Below, one piece after another: positions 18,631-27,040 of a DNA stretch of 64,000 bases. This DNA is from CAZSDP01 sp964605665 (lineage in GTDB: Bacteria; Planctomycetota; UBA8108; UBA1146). Position numbers and translations under genes: made by a program. The notes beneath the pieces were generated by a model, which was given only the letters and a program-made list of their open reading frames with translations, had not been told where the DNA came from and searched no databases. Within the stretch, counting starts at the first letter, position 1. Each line of letters starts with the position of its first letter. Location of the stretch: NCBI GenBank assembly GCA_964605665.1, contig CAZSDP010000007.1, positions 1 through 64,000 of the forward strand, written 5' to 3'.

Positions 18631-20016
18631 TCAGGGGCATGCTGGGTGGATCGGGCAGGGAAGACGCTGGTCACTGCTCATTCCGCACTCCGGGAAGGGA
18701 GGGGGAAGCTCCGTCAATTCTCCTGCGAGGTACTGCCAGAGAGTGATCGCATCCGCGGCGTCGATTCGACCATCACCGTCGAGATCGGCAGCGGAGCGGC
18801 ACCCCAAGTTACTTCCACCGTAGAGATGGGCGAGAAGTGCAGCGACATCTCCCCGTTCGACTCTTCCATTTCCATCGACGTCTCCGCGAATCCACGATGA
18901 CTTCGCGGGGACGATGCGCGCGATGCTGTGGCCAAAACTGAACCAAAGAGAGCCGTCGATGTGCGCAGTGAGCGCATAGACCGGGGCGGGACCGCGTTCG
19001 ATGAGCACGTCTTGCCCGCGAATCCGCTGCTGATCTGAGTCGAGTTCGAGACGGATGATTCGACCGGTGACATACTCTCCGAAGAGTAAGCATCCGCCCA
19101 ATTCATCGGCGAGAAGCTCACCATCGTAGTAGGTGATACCGAGGGGAGCGGTCGTCGGGCTCCAAGTGTAGAGTGGGTCAACAAACTGGAGGGCTCCGCT
19201 TTTGCCCTGGAAGTCTGGCCACCCGAGGTGCTGACCTCCTACCACTCGATGGACTTCGTCATCGACATGAGTTCCATTGTCGGTCAAGAAGAGAACCGTT
19301 GGGATCGAGTCGGGAAGGAAGCTGATTCCGAAGCAGTTTCTCAATCCACGGCAGAATTCCGTTCGTCCCGGCCAGGGATTGTCCTCGGGGACCCTTCCGT
19401 CGAGGGTGATGCGGTGTATTCGTCCGGTCAGGCTTGTGACAGCTTTGGTGCCCTCTGGATTTCCCAGGTCTCCGATACTGAAGTAAAGATGGCGATCGGG
19501 GCCGATTCCCAAGCTCCCCCCATTGTGCGAAGCCGCAGCGGGAAGCCCGTCGATCACGGTCTCTATCTGAACTGTCCCATCGCGATTTAGGATCACCCGC
19601 ACGATCTTCGCGCTCTGAGGAGATGGCGTGTAGTAGGCGTAGATGTGGGTCGCAATTTCAGGATCCAATTCACGGTCGACCGCCAGACCCAAGAGGCCGC
19701 GTTCCCCGCTCACCACTGTCGAGAGCGTCGCGACCGGTTGGGGAGCAAGGTGACCATTCTCCAAGACTCGGATCTGACCATTTTGACGCTCTGCAACAAA
19801 GACTCGCCCGTCGGGACCGGCGGCGAGGGCGATCGGACCTTCGAGTCCGCTGGCGAGTACCTCGACCTCGAGCCCTTCCACGGGGGGCTGTATTGCCGAG
19901 ATCGCGCCGGGGCCAATGCAGGAGAAGATGAGGAGAGCTAAAAGTGCTCTCCCTCTCGCCCAGCAAGGTGCTGGGAGCTGGATGTCTGACTCAGTGGACG
20001 CTGGCCTGGAGAGCAT
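18631..20016 (-). CDS. Secreted PQQ-dependent sugar dehydrogenase-like protein with dockerin-type tail
   Basis: 461 residues; start ATG at 20016 after AAGGAGTTAA. A signal/hydrophobic segment (RALLALLIFSCIGPGAISA) precedes a six-bladed GSDH/sorbosone-dehydrogenase-type propeller, residues about 50-370: GLEGPIALAAGPDGRVFVAE, GERGLLGLAVD, SHNGGSLGIGPDRHLYFSIGD with the conserved His, and GLRNCFGISF. The C-terminus has two EF-hand-like loops (GDVDGNGRVERGDV and DLDGDGRIDAADAITL), a dockerin-like module, then a Cys-rich tail. Such proteins oxidise aldose sugars in the periplasm with PQQ, but many homologues have no proven activity. A second one is at 24848. Confidence 0.85.
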   Translation of the reverse strand: MLSRPASTESDIQLPAPCWARGRALLALLIFSCIGPGAISAIQPPVEGLEVEVLASGLEGPIALAAGPDGRVFVAERQNGQIRVLENGHLAPQPVATLSTVVSGERGLLGLAVDRELDPEIATHIYAYYTPSPQSAKIVRVILNRDGTVQIETVIDGLPAAASHNGGSLGIGPDRHLYFSIGDLGNPEGTKAVTSLTGRIHRITLDGRVPEDNPWPGRTEFCRGLRNCFGISFLPDSIPTVLFLTDNGTHVDDEVHRVVGGQHLGWPDFQGKSGALQFVDPLYTWSPTTAPLGITYYDGELLADELGGCLLFGEYVTGRIIRLELDSDQQRIRGQDVLIERGPAPVYALTAHIDGSLWFSFGHSIARIVPAKSSWIRGDVDGNGRVERGDVAALLAHLYGGSNLGCRSAADLDGDGRIDAADAITLWQYLAGELTELPPPFPECGMSSDQRLPCPIHPACP

Positions 20017-20241
20017 TTAACTCCTTGCTAATGGGCCCTTTATGTCCCCTGGAAGTTCCGGGCTTTAGCCACGGATACCAGGAGCGCGGCTGTGACATGT
20101 TAGCCTGCTCCCCACGACAGGCAATCTCCACTTTTCCTCGGTCTGTGAGGGAGAGTCTCTCCACCCCAAATGGGTCTCTTGTCAGGGAAGGCTGCATTGC
20201 TGGCGTTTCTTGACCGATCTTTCAGAGAGAGAGGAGTCTCC

Positions 20242-21774
20242 ATGTCGACCCCATCGGTGCCTCGACCTTCCTCAAATGCAGGTTCTCCTCGAGTGGGGCA
20301 CTTCGGAGACGGAGTTCCTCTCCGAAGCCTCGATGTGACTCAGCGCGCGACCGTGGTGGAAGTTCTCAAGGCTCCTGAAGAAGGGGGGGTGGTCCACCGG
20401 GTGCGTTTTCAGGGGAAGTCAGCGCATCTGATCACCCCGTCACCGATCAAGGTGGGCGCCGTCGTGGAGGTCTTGGTTCAGCGCGTGGGGGGGGAGTGGA
20501 TCGCTCGTCTCCCCGGGACCGGCCCGTTCAGCACCGACACTCTTTCGTCGAGTGGCTCTGAACCACTGAGTTTACCGGGATCGCTTTTCTCGACTTTAGC
20601 CCAGCAAGAAGTGAATGGGGAACAGCGGCGGCCGGGGGTGGCGGCGTCTGAGATCGCGACGACCGGAGGGGTTCATTCCTCTCAGGGGAATTTACCCTTC
20701 GAGGTCCGCTGGGAAGTTGAGCGAGGAGACTACCCTCACTCTCTCGCAGAGGTGATCGCTCGAAGATTGCTCCGAAGAGGAGTGGAACCGACCGTTGCAC
20801 TCTTGAAGGGCGGGATCTCTGCGGAGACCTCCACTGGAGCTACGAGTGCGGTGGCGGCACAGCGCAATCTCATCGAGGCTCTGGAGAGTCTCTTCAGGAT
20901 TGTTGAGAGTGCAGATTCCACATCCGCAGCAAGGTCATTCGCCGATCTCAAGAAGCTCCTCAGTGAAGTAAGAAGTGCGACCTCTGCGCAGTCGTTTCCA
21001 GAGCGAGTCGTGACCGAAATCTCGCGGTGGGTGGACTCTATTCTCAACACAGATCCCCGACTCGCTGCAGTCCGAGCCGTGACCGATTCGATTCTTGCTG
21101 ATCGTTCAAAGGTTTCGGTGGCAAGAGCGGTGCAAGAGCTCCTTCTCCGAGAAGACCTGCAGATGTCGGAACTCGGAAAAGGGCTTTCCAATCGTGCTCG
21201 AGCCAAGGGGTGGGAGCTCCTGCGAGTGATGGAGCAGAGAATCATCGAAGAGCATGCTCTTCTGCGTCTACTTCGACCGGCGTTGCGAGACTCGATCGAT
21301 GCAGCTCAAGCGTGGGCCTATCGTTCAGTGCTGGAATCGACGGAGCGAGAGCTGTTGTCCGATCAGATCGACCGAGATCTGCGACTCGCTGCTGGAGTGG
21401 AGCAAAGATGGAGAATTCGCGTGCGGCGTGATTCTGCAGGGAAGCAGTCACGGCCGGCAGACTCTCCAAAGAAGTTCCGTATCGAATTGGGGAGTCTCAA
21501 ATTGGGCCCGGTGGTGATCGAGGGAGTTTTCGATTCGGGCGAGACAGCTTCCGTTGCAAAGGGAATGGTGAAAGTCGATCTCGAATTTGCGGCCAGAAAG
21601 GCCGGAGTACGTGAGGCTGTTGAAGAGCAGCTTCCTCACTTCATCACCGAAGTTGCCAAGTCAGGGATCGGTGTTCACGCTCGGACTGTTTCTTGGAAGG
21701 GCAAGCCTCCGATCGAATCACCAGGAAAAGAGCCGATGGTCGAGCAGAGTTCTCCCTTTGATTGGAAGGCATGA
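20242..21774 (+). CDS. FliK-like (hook-length control type) protein
   Basis: 510 residues; ATG at 20242 after GAGGAG. Like FliK it has a low-complexity N-terminal and middle part (Ser/Gly/Pro-rich to about residue 150, then helices) and a compact C-terminal domain, FRIELGSLKLGPVVIEGVFDSGE followed by LEFAARKAGVREAVEEQLPHFITEVAKSGIGVHARTVSW, which fits the Flg_hook pattern (beta strands with LGxVxVxG, then a helix and a final strand). The gene lies 22 bases before an FlhB C-domain homologue, the same order as Bacillus ylqG-ylqH. The likely role is in flagellar type III export control; the family call is from pattern, not from alignment. Confidence 0.65.
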   Translation: MSTPSVPRPSSNAGSPRVGHFGDGVPLRSLDVTQRATVVEVLKAPEEGGVVHRVRFQGKSAHLITPSPIKVGAVVEVLVQRVGGEWIARLPGTGPFSTDTLSSSGSEPLSLPGSLFSTLAQQEVNGEQRRPGVAASEIATTGGVHSSQGNLPFEVRWEVERGDYPHSLAEVIARRLLRRGVEPTVALLKGGISAETSTGATSAVAAQRNLIEALESLFRIVESADSTSAARSFADLKKLLSEVRSATSAQSFPERVVTEISRWVDSILNTDPRLAAVRAVTDSILADRSKVSVARAVQELLLREDLQMSELGKGLSNRARAKGWELLRVMEQRIIEEHALLRLLRPALRDSIDAAQAWAYRSVLESTERELLSDQIDRDLRLAAGVEQRWRIRVRRDSAGKQSRPADSPKKFRIELGSLKLGPVVIEGVFDSGETASVAKGMVKVDLEFAARKAGVREAVEEQLPHFITEVAKSGIGVHARTVSWKGKPPIESPGKEPMVEQSSPFDWKA

Positions 21775-21796
21775 TGGTCTGGCGTAGGAGGCTGAG

Positions 21797-22072
21797 ATGA
21801 GCCGCACTCTCGCAATCGCTCTCGGATACTCTCCCGACTCCGACCTTGCTCCCCGAGTCGTAGCGAGTGCAGCTGGGGACTGGGCGGAGCGAATTCTGCA
21901 GCTCTCTGCTGCCGCGGGAATTCCACACGAGCGAGATGAGCGGCTGGCAGAATTGCTGGCTCCTCTCGAATGCGGAGAGGAGATCCCGGAAGAGCTCTAC
22001 CAGATCGTCGCGCAGGTATTCATATTTCTCGACCACGTCGCAGAACGGTTCAACGATGAGACGACTCGCTAG
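21797..22072 (+). CDS. FlhB C-terminal-domain homologue (FhlB/YlqH-like)
   Basis: 91 residues. The whole protein matches the cytosolic C-terminal domain of the export-gate switch protein FlhB: ALGYSPDSDLAPRVVASAAGDWAERILQLSAAAGIPHERDERLAELLAPLECGEEIPEELYQIVAQVFIFL. It has no membrane part and no NPTH autocleavage motif; it begins about where the cleaved fragment would. Such stand-alone proteins can replace the FlhB C-domain in some bacteria. AGGAGG precedes the ATG. It ends four bases inside the end of the convergent guaD gene. Confidence 0.88.
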   Translation: MSRTLAIALGYSPDSDLAPRVVASAAGDWAERILQLSAAAGIPHERDERLAELLAPLECGEEIPEELYQIVAQVFIFLDHVAERFNDETTR

Positions 22073-23325
22073 TTGTGACGCACCATATGTCCACTGATAT
22101 ACACTTCGCGCACCGTCGCGCGGTGTCCTCGATGAATCAGCATCGAGAGTAACTCGTCCGGTTGCCACTCCTGGACACCACGGCCGGCGAGAATCTCCTC
22201 GACCTCCAAGACCACCAAATCCGCCTCCTTGCCTCGACTGAAGTTGCCAATCCTCTTCTCCCAGCCGAGCGCTTTCGCTCCCCCGAGCGTTCCCATGTAG
22301 AAGAGAAGAGCTGGTTCAACTGGAGCAAGCTGCATGTAGTTTCCCATCTTCATCGCCTCGAGCAGCGACCAAGAGGTTCCCGCACCGATGTCGGTACCCA
22401 AAGCGACGTCGAGTCCTCGACTGAGAATAGGCTCGAGTGGGAATCGGCCACTGTGCAAGAAAAAGTTACTGTCTGGGCAGTAGACGGCGCATGCACCGGC
22501 AGTCGCGAGCCGATCGATCTCGTCGAGGGAGAGATGGATGCAGTGGGCAAGGATGGAACGCTCGCCGATCAAACCGGCATGTTCGTACACCTCCGTATAA
22601 TCTCGTCGATCGGGGAAGAGGGTGGCGATCGTCTGCAGTTCCTCTTTGTTCTCCGAGAGATGGGTTTGGATCGCGACTTGATGACTCTTTGCGAGTCGGC
22701 CTGCTCCAGCGAGTAGTTCTTCGCTCGCCGTAATCCCGAACCTCGGCGTCACCGCGACTTCGAGTCTGCCGCCTGCCGCTCCATGCCAGCGACGGATCAG
22801 TTTCTCTGTCCCCTCGAGCGCGACGGAGGCGTCTTCGATGAGGGCTTGTGGGGCCTCCCGATCCATCAGGACCTTTCCGATCATCGCGCGGATTCCCAGT
22901 CGTTCCGCCTCTTGGAAGGCGATATCAGTTGCCTCGGTGTGTCTGGAGGAGTAGGCCGCGACCGCAGTCGTGCCGCTGGAGAGGAGTCCTTGGAAGCTCC
23001 TCTGGGCCCGATCTCTGGCGACCACTGGATCTTCATTCTCCGCCTCGGCAGCGAAGATGTGATCACGCAGCCAATCGATGAGGTTCTGAGATGCGATTCC
23101 GATGACATCGATCTGCGGAAGGTGGAAATGCGCATCCACGAGACCAGGTACGATCAAACGACCGGAGTGATCGATCAGCGTGGCTCCTCGGGGAGTCGGG
23201 TGGAGACGATCCCGAAGCTCCACGATTTGGCCCGCTTCATCGGTGACCAGCTCGGCATCGTGTCGCAGTTCGAAGCGATCAGGAGCGAGGGAATGCAGGA
23301 TTGAACCGCGGTAGATGGTCGTCAT
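22069..23325 (-). CDS. guaD: Guanine deaminase (amidohydrolase family)
   Basis: 418 residues from the ATG at 23325, chosen because GGAGGAGCGAAC lies before it; the frame is open 93 bases further. Cytoplasmic zinc enzyme that deaminates guanine to xanthine. Motifs: PGLVDAHFHLPQIDVIG, SSGTTAVAAYSSRH, TPRFGITASEELL, IQTHLSENKEEL, ILAHCIHLSLDEID, CPDSNFFLHSGRFPL and LGTDIGAGTSWSLLEAMK, which together are typical of guanine deaminases rather than of cytosine or atrazine hydrolases. The 3' end overlaps the convergent FlhB-like gene. No purine transporter is next to it. Confidence 0.93.
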   Translation of the reverse strand: MTTIYRGSILHSLAPDRFELRHDAELVTDEAGQIVELRDRLHPTPRGATLIDHSGRLIVPGLVDAHFHLPQIDVIGIASQNLIDWLRDHIFAAEAENEDPVVARDRAQRSFQGLLSSGTTAVAAYSSRHTEATDIAFQEAERLGIRAMIGKVLMDREAPQALIEDASVALEGTEKLIRRWHGAAGGRLEVAVTPRFGITASEELLAGAGRLAKSHQVAIQTHLSENKEELQTIATLFPDRRDYTEVYEHAGLIGERSILAHCIHLSLDEIDRLATAGACAVYCPDSNFFLHSGRFPLEPILSRGLDVALGTDIGAGTSWSLLEAMKMGNYMQLAPVEPALLFYMGTLGGAKALGWEKRIGNFSRGKEADLVVLEVEEILAGRGVQEWQPDELLSMLIHRGHRATVREVYISGHMVRHN

Positions 23326-23464
23326 GTTCGCTCCTCCGTGGTAGAAGCAACCTGGGTGGTTCGCTTTTTCGGGAGTTGATCTACCGATGATCATCGCACG
23401 ACTTTTCGGGAACAACACGCGGTTCTCGGGGGGTGATGGCGCTTTCCGTTGAGATCTTTGATCG

Positions 23465-23504
23465 ATCGAGGTTCTGGATGAGCCATCGAGATTCTGGATG
23501 AGCC
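23465..23504. repeat. Two tandem 20-bp direct repeats between guaD and ispH
   Basis: ATCGAGGTTCTGGATGAGCC (23465-23484) is followed at once by a copy with a single change (23485-23504). It lies in the divergent intergenic region, about 91 bases before ispH, so it may be a pair of regulator sites or a simple duplication. Confidence 0.6.
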
Positions 23505-23594
23505 GCTGAGGAGCGGGGGGCGCGCGAGATCTGCGCTGGGTGACGCAACTCGAGACGATTGATTCGAGAATCTGACTGGTGGAGAGGAGCAGTG

Positions 23595-24458
23595 ATGAAA
23601 ATCAGCTTGGCACGGGCACTCGGTACTTGCTTCGGTGTCCAAGATGCGATCGATGCTGCCCTTGATCCCTCATTTCGCGGCAATCTCACAATTATCGGTC
23701 AGCTGGTCCACAACCCACAGGTGGTCGAGCAACTGCGGCAGAATGGCGTCCAACTCGTCGACTCTCTCGATGCAGAGGTGAACACTCCCAATGTGATGAT
23801 CACTGCCCACGGCGCAGCACAGTCGGTGAAGGAGAAGCTCGAGGCGCGCGGGTTGACCGTTTATGACGCCTCCTGTCCTCTCGTGATGAAGGTACACAAT
23901 CGTGTCGCTGCTTTGGTAGACCAAGGCTACTTTCCAGTCGTGATCGGCCAGCGCAATCATGTCGAAGTTCGTGGAATTGTGGGGGACTTGACCGAGTACG
24001 AAGTGCTCGGAGATCCCTCAGAGGTCGACAAAATCGCGGGAAGAGACCGGATCGGCATCGTTTGTCAAACCACTCAGCAACTTGAGCATGCCCAAAACAT
24101 CGTCGATGAAATTCATCGTCGATTTCCAGAGATCGAAGTTCAGTTTGTCGACACGATTTGCCGTCCGACCAAAGACCGCCAAGAGGCGGTTCGGGAGCTG
24201 GCGGACCGGGTCGATCTGATGATCGTTGTGGGTGGACACAACTCTTCGAACACCAAGAAACTGAAAAAGGTGTGTGACGATCGAGGGCTCCCCGCTCACC
24301 ACATCGAGCGCGCCGATGAACTCAGCGAGGAGTGGTTTGTTGACAAGGAGCACGTCGGGATTACCGCTGGGACTTCGACTCCTCACGAGGTGATCGATGG
24401 GGTTTATCACAGGATCCGTGAGATCGCCTCGAAAAACGCATCGAGGCCGCTTTCTTAA
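23595..24458 (+). CDS. ispH: 4-hydroxy-3-methylbut-2-enyl diphosphate reductase IspH
   Basis: 287 residues; ATG at 23595 after GGAGAGGAGCAGTG. Last step of the MEP isoprenoid pathway, making IPP and DMAPP with a [4Fe-4S] cluster. The three cluster Cys are Cys12 (GTCFGV), Cys94 (DASCPLVMKVH) and Cys189 (DTICRPTKDRQ). Substrate residues are also present: His39 (QLVHNP), His72 (TAHGAA), His122 and Glu124 (NHVEVRGI), the CQTTQ Thr, and Asn in GGHNSSNTKKL. Length and order agree with E. coli IspH. It is single, divergent from guaD, with a tandem repeat in the promoter region. Confidence 0.97.
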   Translation: MKISLARALGTCFGVQDAIDAALDPSFRGNLTIIGQLVHNPQVVEQLRQNGVQLVDSLDAEVNTPNVMITAHGAAQSVKEKLEARGLTVYDASCPLVMKVHNRVAALVDQGYFPVVIGQRNHVEVRGIVGDLTEYEVLGDPSEVDKIAGRDRIGIVCQTTQQLEHAQNIVDEIHRRFPEIEVQFVDTICRPTKDRQEAVRELADRVDLMIVVGGHNSSNTKKLKKVCDDRGLPAHHIERADELSEEWFVDKEHVGITAGTSTPHEVIDGVYHRIREIASKNASRPLS

Positions 24459-24847
24459 GGTACTTTTAAATATCAACTTATGAATTCCGAGGATCACCCG
24501 CGAGATCTCAGAACGTGGGTATAATGGGCAAATGTTGGTTGTGGAGAGACCATCCTATTTGGCAAAATTCCCCCGGTTCAGCCCAGCATTGGCTGAATTG
24601 CCAGCGTAGATTTTTAAACGGAATCTGCTTCAGGGAGATTTTCTGCTTCTTTTGTGACTTACCCCTTTAGTTGTTGGGGCTAAGGGGTGTGGGCTTTATC
24701 GTTGTCCCTCTCGGTTTTTGGACAAGCTTTCTGAGAGCATTCTTTCCGAGACTTTTTAGTCGTGGTTGCCTGGGTGACGTCCGCGAGGTCGTACTCCGGG
24801 AAGAGATGGTTCACCCTGGTTGGGTGATTGGATTGGAAATTGAGCCG
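24459..24847 (+). other. Intergenic region with two hairpins upstream of the repeat-stalk protein gene
   Basis: About 390 bases. TTCAGCC (24577-24583) pairs with GGCTGAA (24591-24597); a second stem joins 24661-24670 with 24680-24688, one bulged base, loop rich in G. A TATAAT at 24520-24525 could be a -10 box, but no matching -35 is seen. The open frame continues upstream of 24848 without a good start. Confidence 0.4.
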
Positions 24848-26935
24848 ATGCGATCCGCAGTGAACTCTCGCCTGTCGTTCTGCGCGTTGCTGATTTTCAG
24901 CGCTGTCATGATGTGCCTTCCCCCATCACTCGAGGCGGGGAGCACCCCGCTCTCGTCGAGACGCATTGCGTTAGGGGTCGCGCGCCCAGTGCTCGCGGTG
25001 GCGCCTGCAGGGGATTACGAACGACTCTTCATCGTTTCACAGCCTGGTTTGATCCGGGTTTACGATATGGTCAATGCCACCCTGCTCTCCACTCCATTTC
25101 TCAATATCAACTCTCTCGTTGGTGGTGGGAGCTCAGGTGGGGATGAGCGCGGAATGCTGGGGCTGGCGTTCCATCCCGACTATGCCAACAACGGCTTCTT
25201 TTACGTTTCCTACACGAATAACGGTGGAACTTCGACGATCGCTCGATATTCGGTTTCTGCCACCAATCCCAATGTGGCGAATCCATCGAGTGGAACGACG
25301 ATCTTGACCCAGGGCCAGCCCTTTGGAAATCACAATGGTGGCATGATCGCCTTCAGCCCGATCGATGGGTTCCTCTACATCGGATTCGGTGATGGTGGAA
25401 GTGGCAATGATCCCCAGGGGAATGGTCAGAATCCGAATACCCGACTCGGGAAGATGCTACGGATCGATGTCGATGGAGGAACACCCTTCGCAATTCCGCC
25501 GAGTAACCCATTCGTTGGGCCGGGCGCCCCTCTCGATGAGATTTGGGCCACCGGTTTGCGGAACCCATGGCGCTTCAGTTTCGACCGCGACACGGGGGAT
25601 ATGTACATCGCCGATGTGGGGCAATTCAATGTGGAGGAAATCGACTTCCAGCCCGCAAGTTCTACCGGAGGTGAGAACTATGGTTGGCGCTGCATGGAAG
25701 GAAACTCCTGCACTGGCTTGTCAGGTTGTACTTGCAACGCGGTGACGTTGACGGACCCCATCCAGCAGTACACTCACTCCCAAGGGTGCTCGATCACGGG
25801 TGGCTACGTCTATCGTGGTTGTTCGATGCCGGACATGCATGGCATCTACTTCTACTCCGACTTCTGTAGCGCCACGATGTGGACATTCCGCTACAACGGC
25901 TCTTCCGTCACGGAATTCACCAACCGCACGACTGAACTGAATCCGCCAGGCGCAGCCGCGATCTCAGGGGTCTCCGGTTTCGGGGAAGACGCCTACGGAG
26001 AGATCTACGTTTGCGATCTCAATGGTGGTGAAGTGTTCAAGATCGTTCCTGCTGATATTGCGACTCGCGATTGCGACGGAAACTTCATCGACGATGCATG
26101 TGAGATCGCCGTTGGAGCGGTGCAAGATTGCGACCAGAATGGAGTGATCGACGCCTGCGACATTTCCAGTGGCGGGGCGACCGATTGCAATCAAAATGGT
26201 GTTCCTGACTCCTGCGAAGTGGCCAGCTTTGACTGCAATCAGAATGGTCAACATGACGCTTGTGAGATCGATGCGGGGACTGTCGCTGACTGCAATGGCG
26301 ACATGATTCCCGATACGTGTCAGATCGCGAGCAACGACTGCAATAACAATGGCGTACTCGATGCTTGCGACATTTCTTCAGGCACGAGCTTCGACTGTGA
26401 TCTCGACGGCGTGCCAGACAATTGCCAGATCGCGGCAGGAACCGAAGAAGACTGCAACAGCAACTCCCTCCTCGATAGCTGCGAAATCGACATCGGAACC
26501 GCGACGGACTGTGACGGAGATCAGCGGATCGATTCTTGTCAGATCGCTGAAGGTTCTGCTGAGGACTGTAACGGCAACTTCATTATCGATAGTTGCGACA
26601 TCGCTTCAGGGACTCTGGAAGACCTCGATCAAAATGGAATCCCCGATATTTGCGAGACCGCTCAGTTTGTCCGCTCCGATTGCAATGCGGACGGCACGGT
26701 CGATCTCGCCGATGCTATCGTGAGCTTGTCTGCACTCTTCGGTGGCGGTGCGATTCCGAACTGTTTGGATGCGTGTGACTCCAACGACGACGGGATGTCG
26801 GACATCTCCGATCCGGTCTTTACGTTGAGCCAGCTCTTCTCGAACGGTCCCGATCCCGCAGCGCCCTACCCCAATTGCGGTGGAGATCCGACGATGGATT
26901 CACTCGACTGTGTTCGCTTTGCTGCGTGCCCCTGA
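24848..26935 (+). CDS. Secreted PQQ-sugar-dehydrogenase-like protein with Cys/Asp repeat stalk and dockerin-like tail
   Basis: 695 residues from the ATG at 24848, which gives a good signal peptide (FCALLIFSAVMMCLPPSLEAG); an ATG at 24806 is a possible alternative. Residues 40-400 are a GSDH-type propeller with GDERGMLGLAFHPDYANNGFFYV, GNHNGGMIAFSPIDGFLYIGFGDGG, ATGLRNPWRFSFDRDTGDMYIADVG and a Cys-rich insertion (CMEGNSCTGLSGCTC). Then come about 11 repeats of 16-19 residues of the type D-C-[DN]-x-[ND]-x2-x-D-x-C-[EDQ]-I, resembling calcium-binding thrombospondin type 3 repeats. A dockerin-like pair (DCNADGTVDLADAIVSLSALF, DSNDDGMSDISD) and a Cys tail end it. Likely extracellular or surface-bound; sugar oxidation is inferred only. 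Confidence 0.85.
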   Translation: MRSAVNSRLSFCALLIFSAVMMCLPPSLEAGSTPLSSRRIALGVARPVLAVAPAGDYERLFIVSQPGLIRVYDMVNATLLSTPFLNINSLVGGGSSGGDERGMLGLAFHPDYANNGFFYVSYTNNGGTSTIARYSVSATNPNVANPSSGTTILTQGQPFGNHNGGMIAFSPIDGFLYIGFGDGGSGNDPQGNGQNPNTRLGKMLRIDVDGGTPFAIPPSNPFVGPGAPLDEIWATGLRNPWRFSFDRDTGDMYIADVGQFNVEEIDFQPASSTGGENYGWRCMEGNSCTGLSGCTCNAVTLTDPIQQYTHSQGCSITGGYVYRGCSMPDMHGIYFYSDFCSATMWTFRYNGSSVTEFTNRTTELNPPGAAAISGVSGFGEDAYGEIYVCDLNGGEVFKIVPADIATRDCDGNFIDDACEIAVGAVQDCDQNGVIDACDISSGGATDCNQNGVPDSCEVASFDCNQNGQHDACEIDAGTVADCNGDMIPDTCQIASNDCNNNGVLDACDISSGTSFDCDLDGVPDNCQIAAGTEEDCNSNSLLDSCEIDIGTATDCDGDQRIDSCQIAEGSAEDCNGNFIIDSCDIASGTLEDLDQNGIPDICETAQFVRSDCNADGTVDLADAIVSLSALFGGGAIPNCLDACDSNDDGMSDISDPVFTLSQLFSNGPDPAAPYPNCGGDPTMDSLDCVRFAACP

Positions 26936-26970
26936 GCCCACGGCAAATCGGTCGAGTGTTTATTTCAAAG

Positions 26971-27014
26971 AGAGCAGCCCCGGGAGAGCGATCTCCCGGG
27001 GCTGCTCTTCATCG
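26971..27014. terminator. Strong hairpin terminator between convergent genes
   Basis: 17-bp stem (26971-26987 with 26992-27008), GCGA loop. The T-runs are short on both sides (CTTC on +, CTTTG on -), so efficiency rests on the very GC-rich stem. Confidence 0.75.
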
Positions 27015-27040
27015 TGGCATCTTCCGAGTTCGCTGCTCGA

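Noticed and set aside
26050..26680. Regular DNA periodicity that might be a CRISPR array
   Set aside because: The period follows the protein repeat (48-57 bases) in frame, with degenerate units and no constant spacers.
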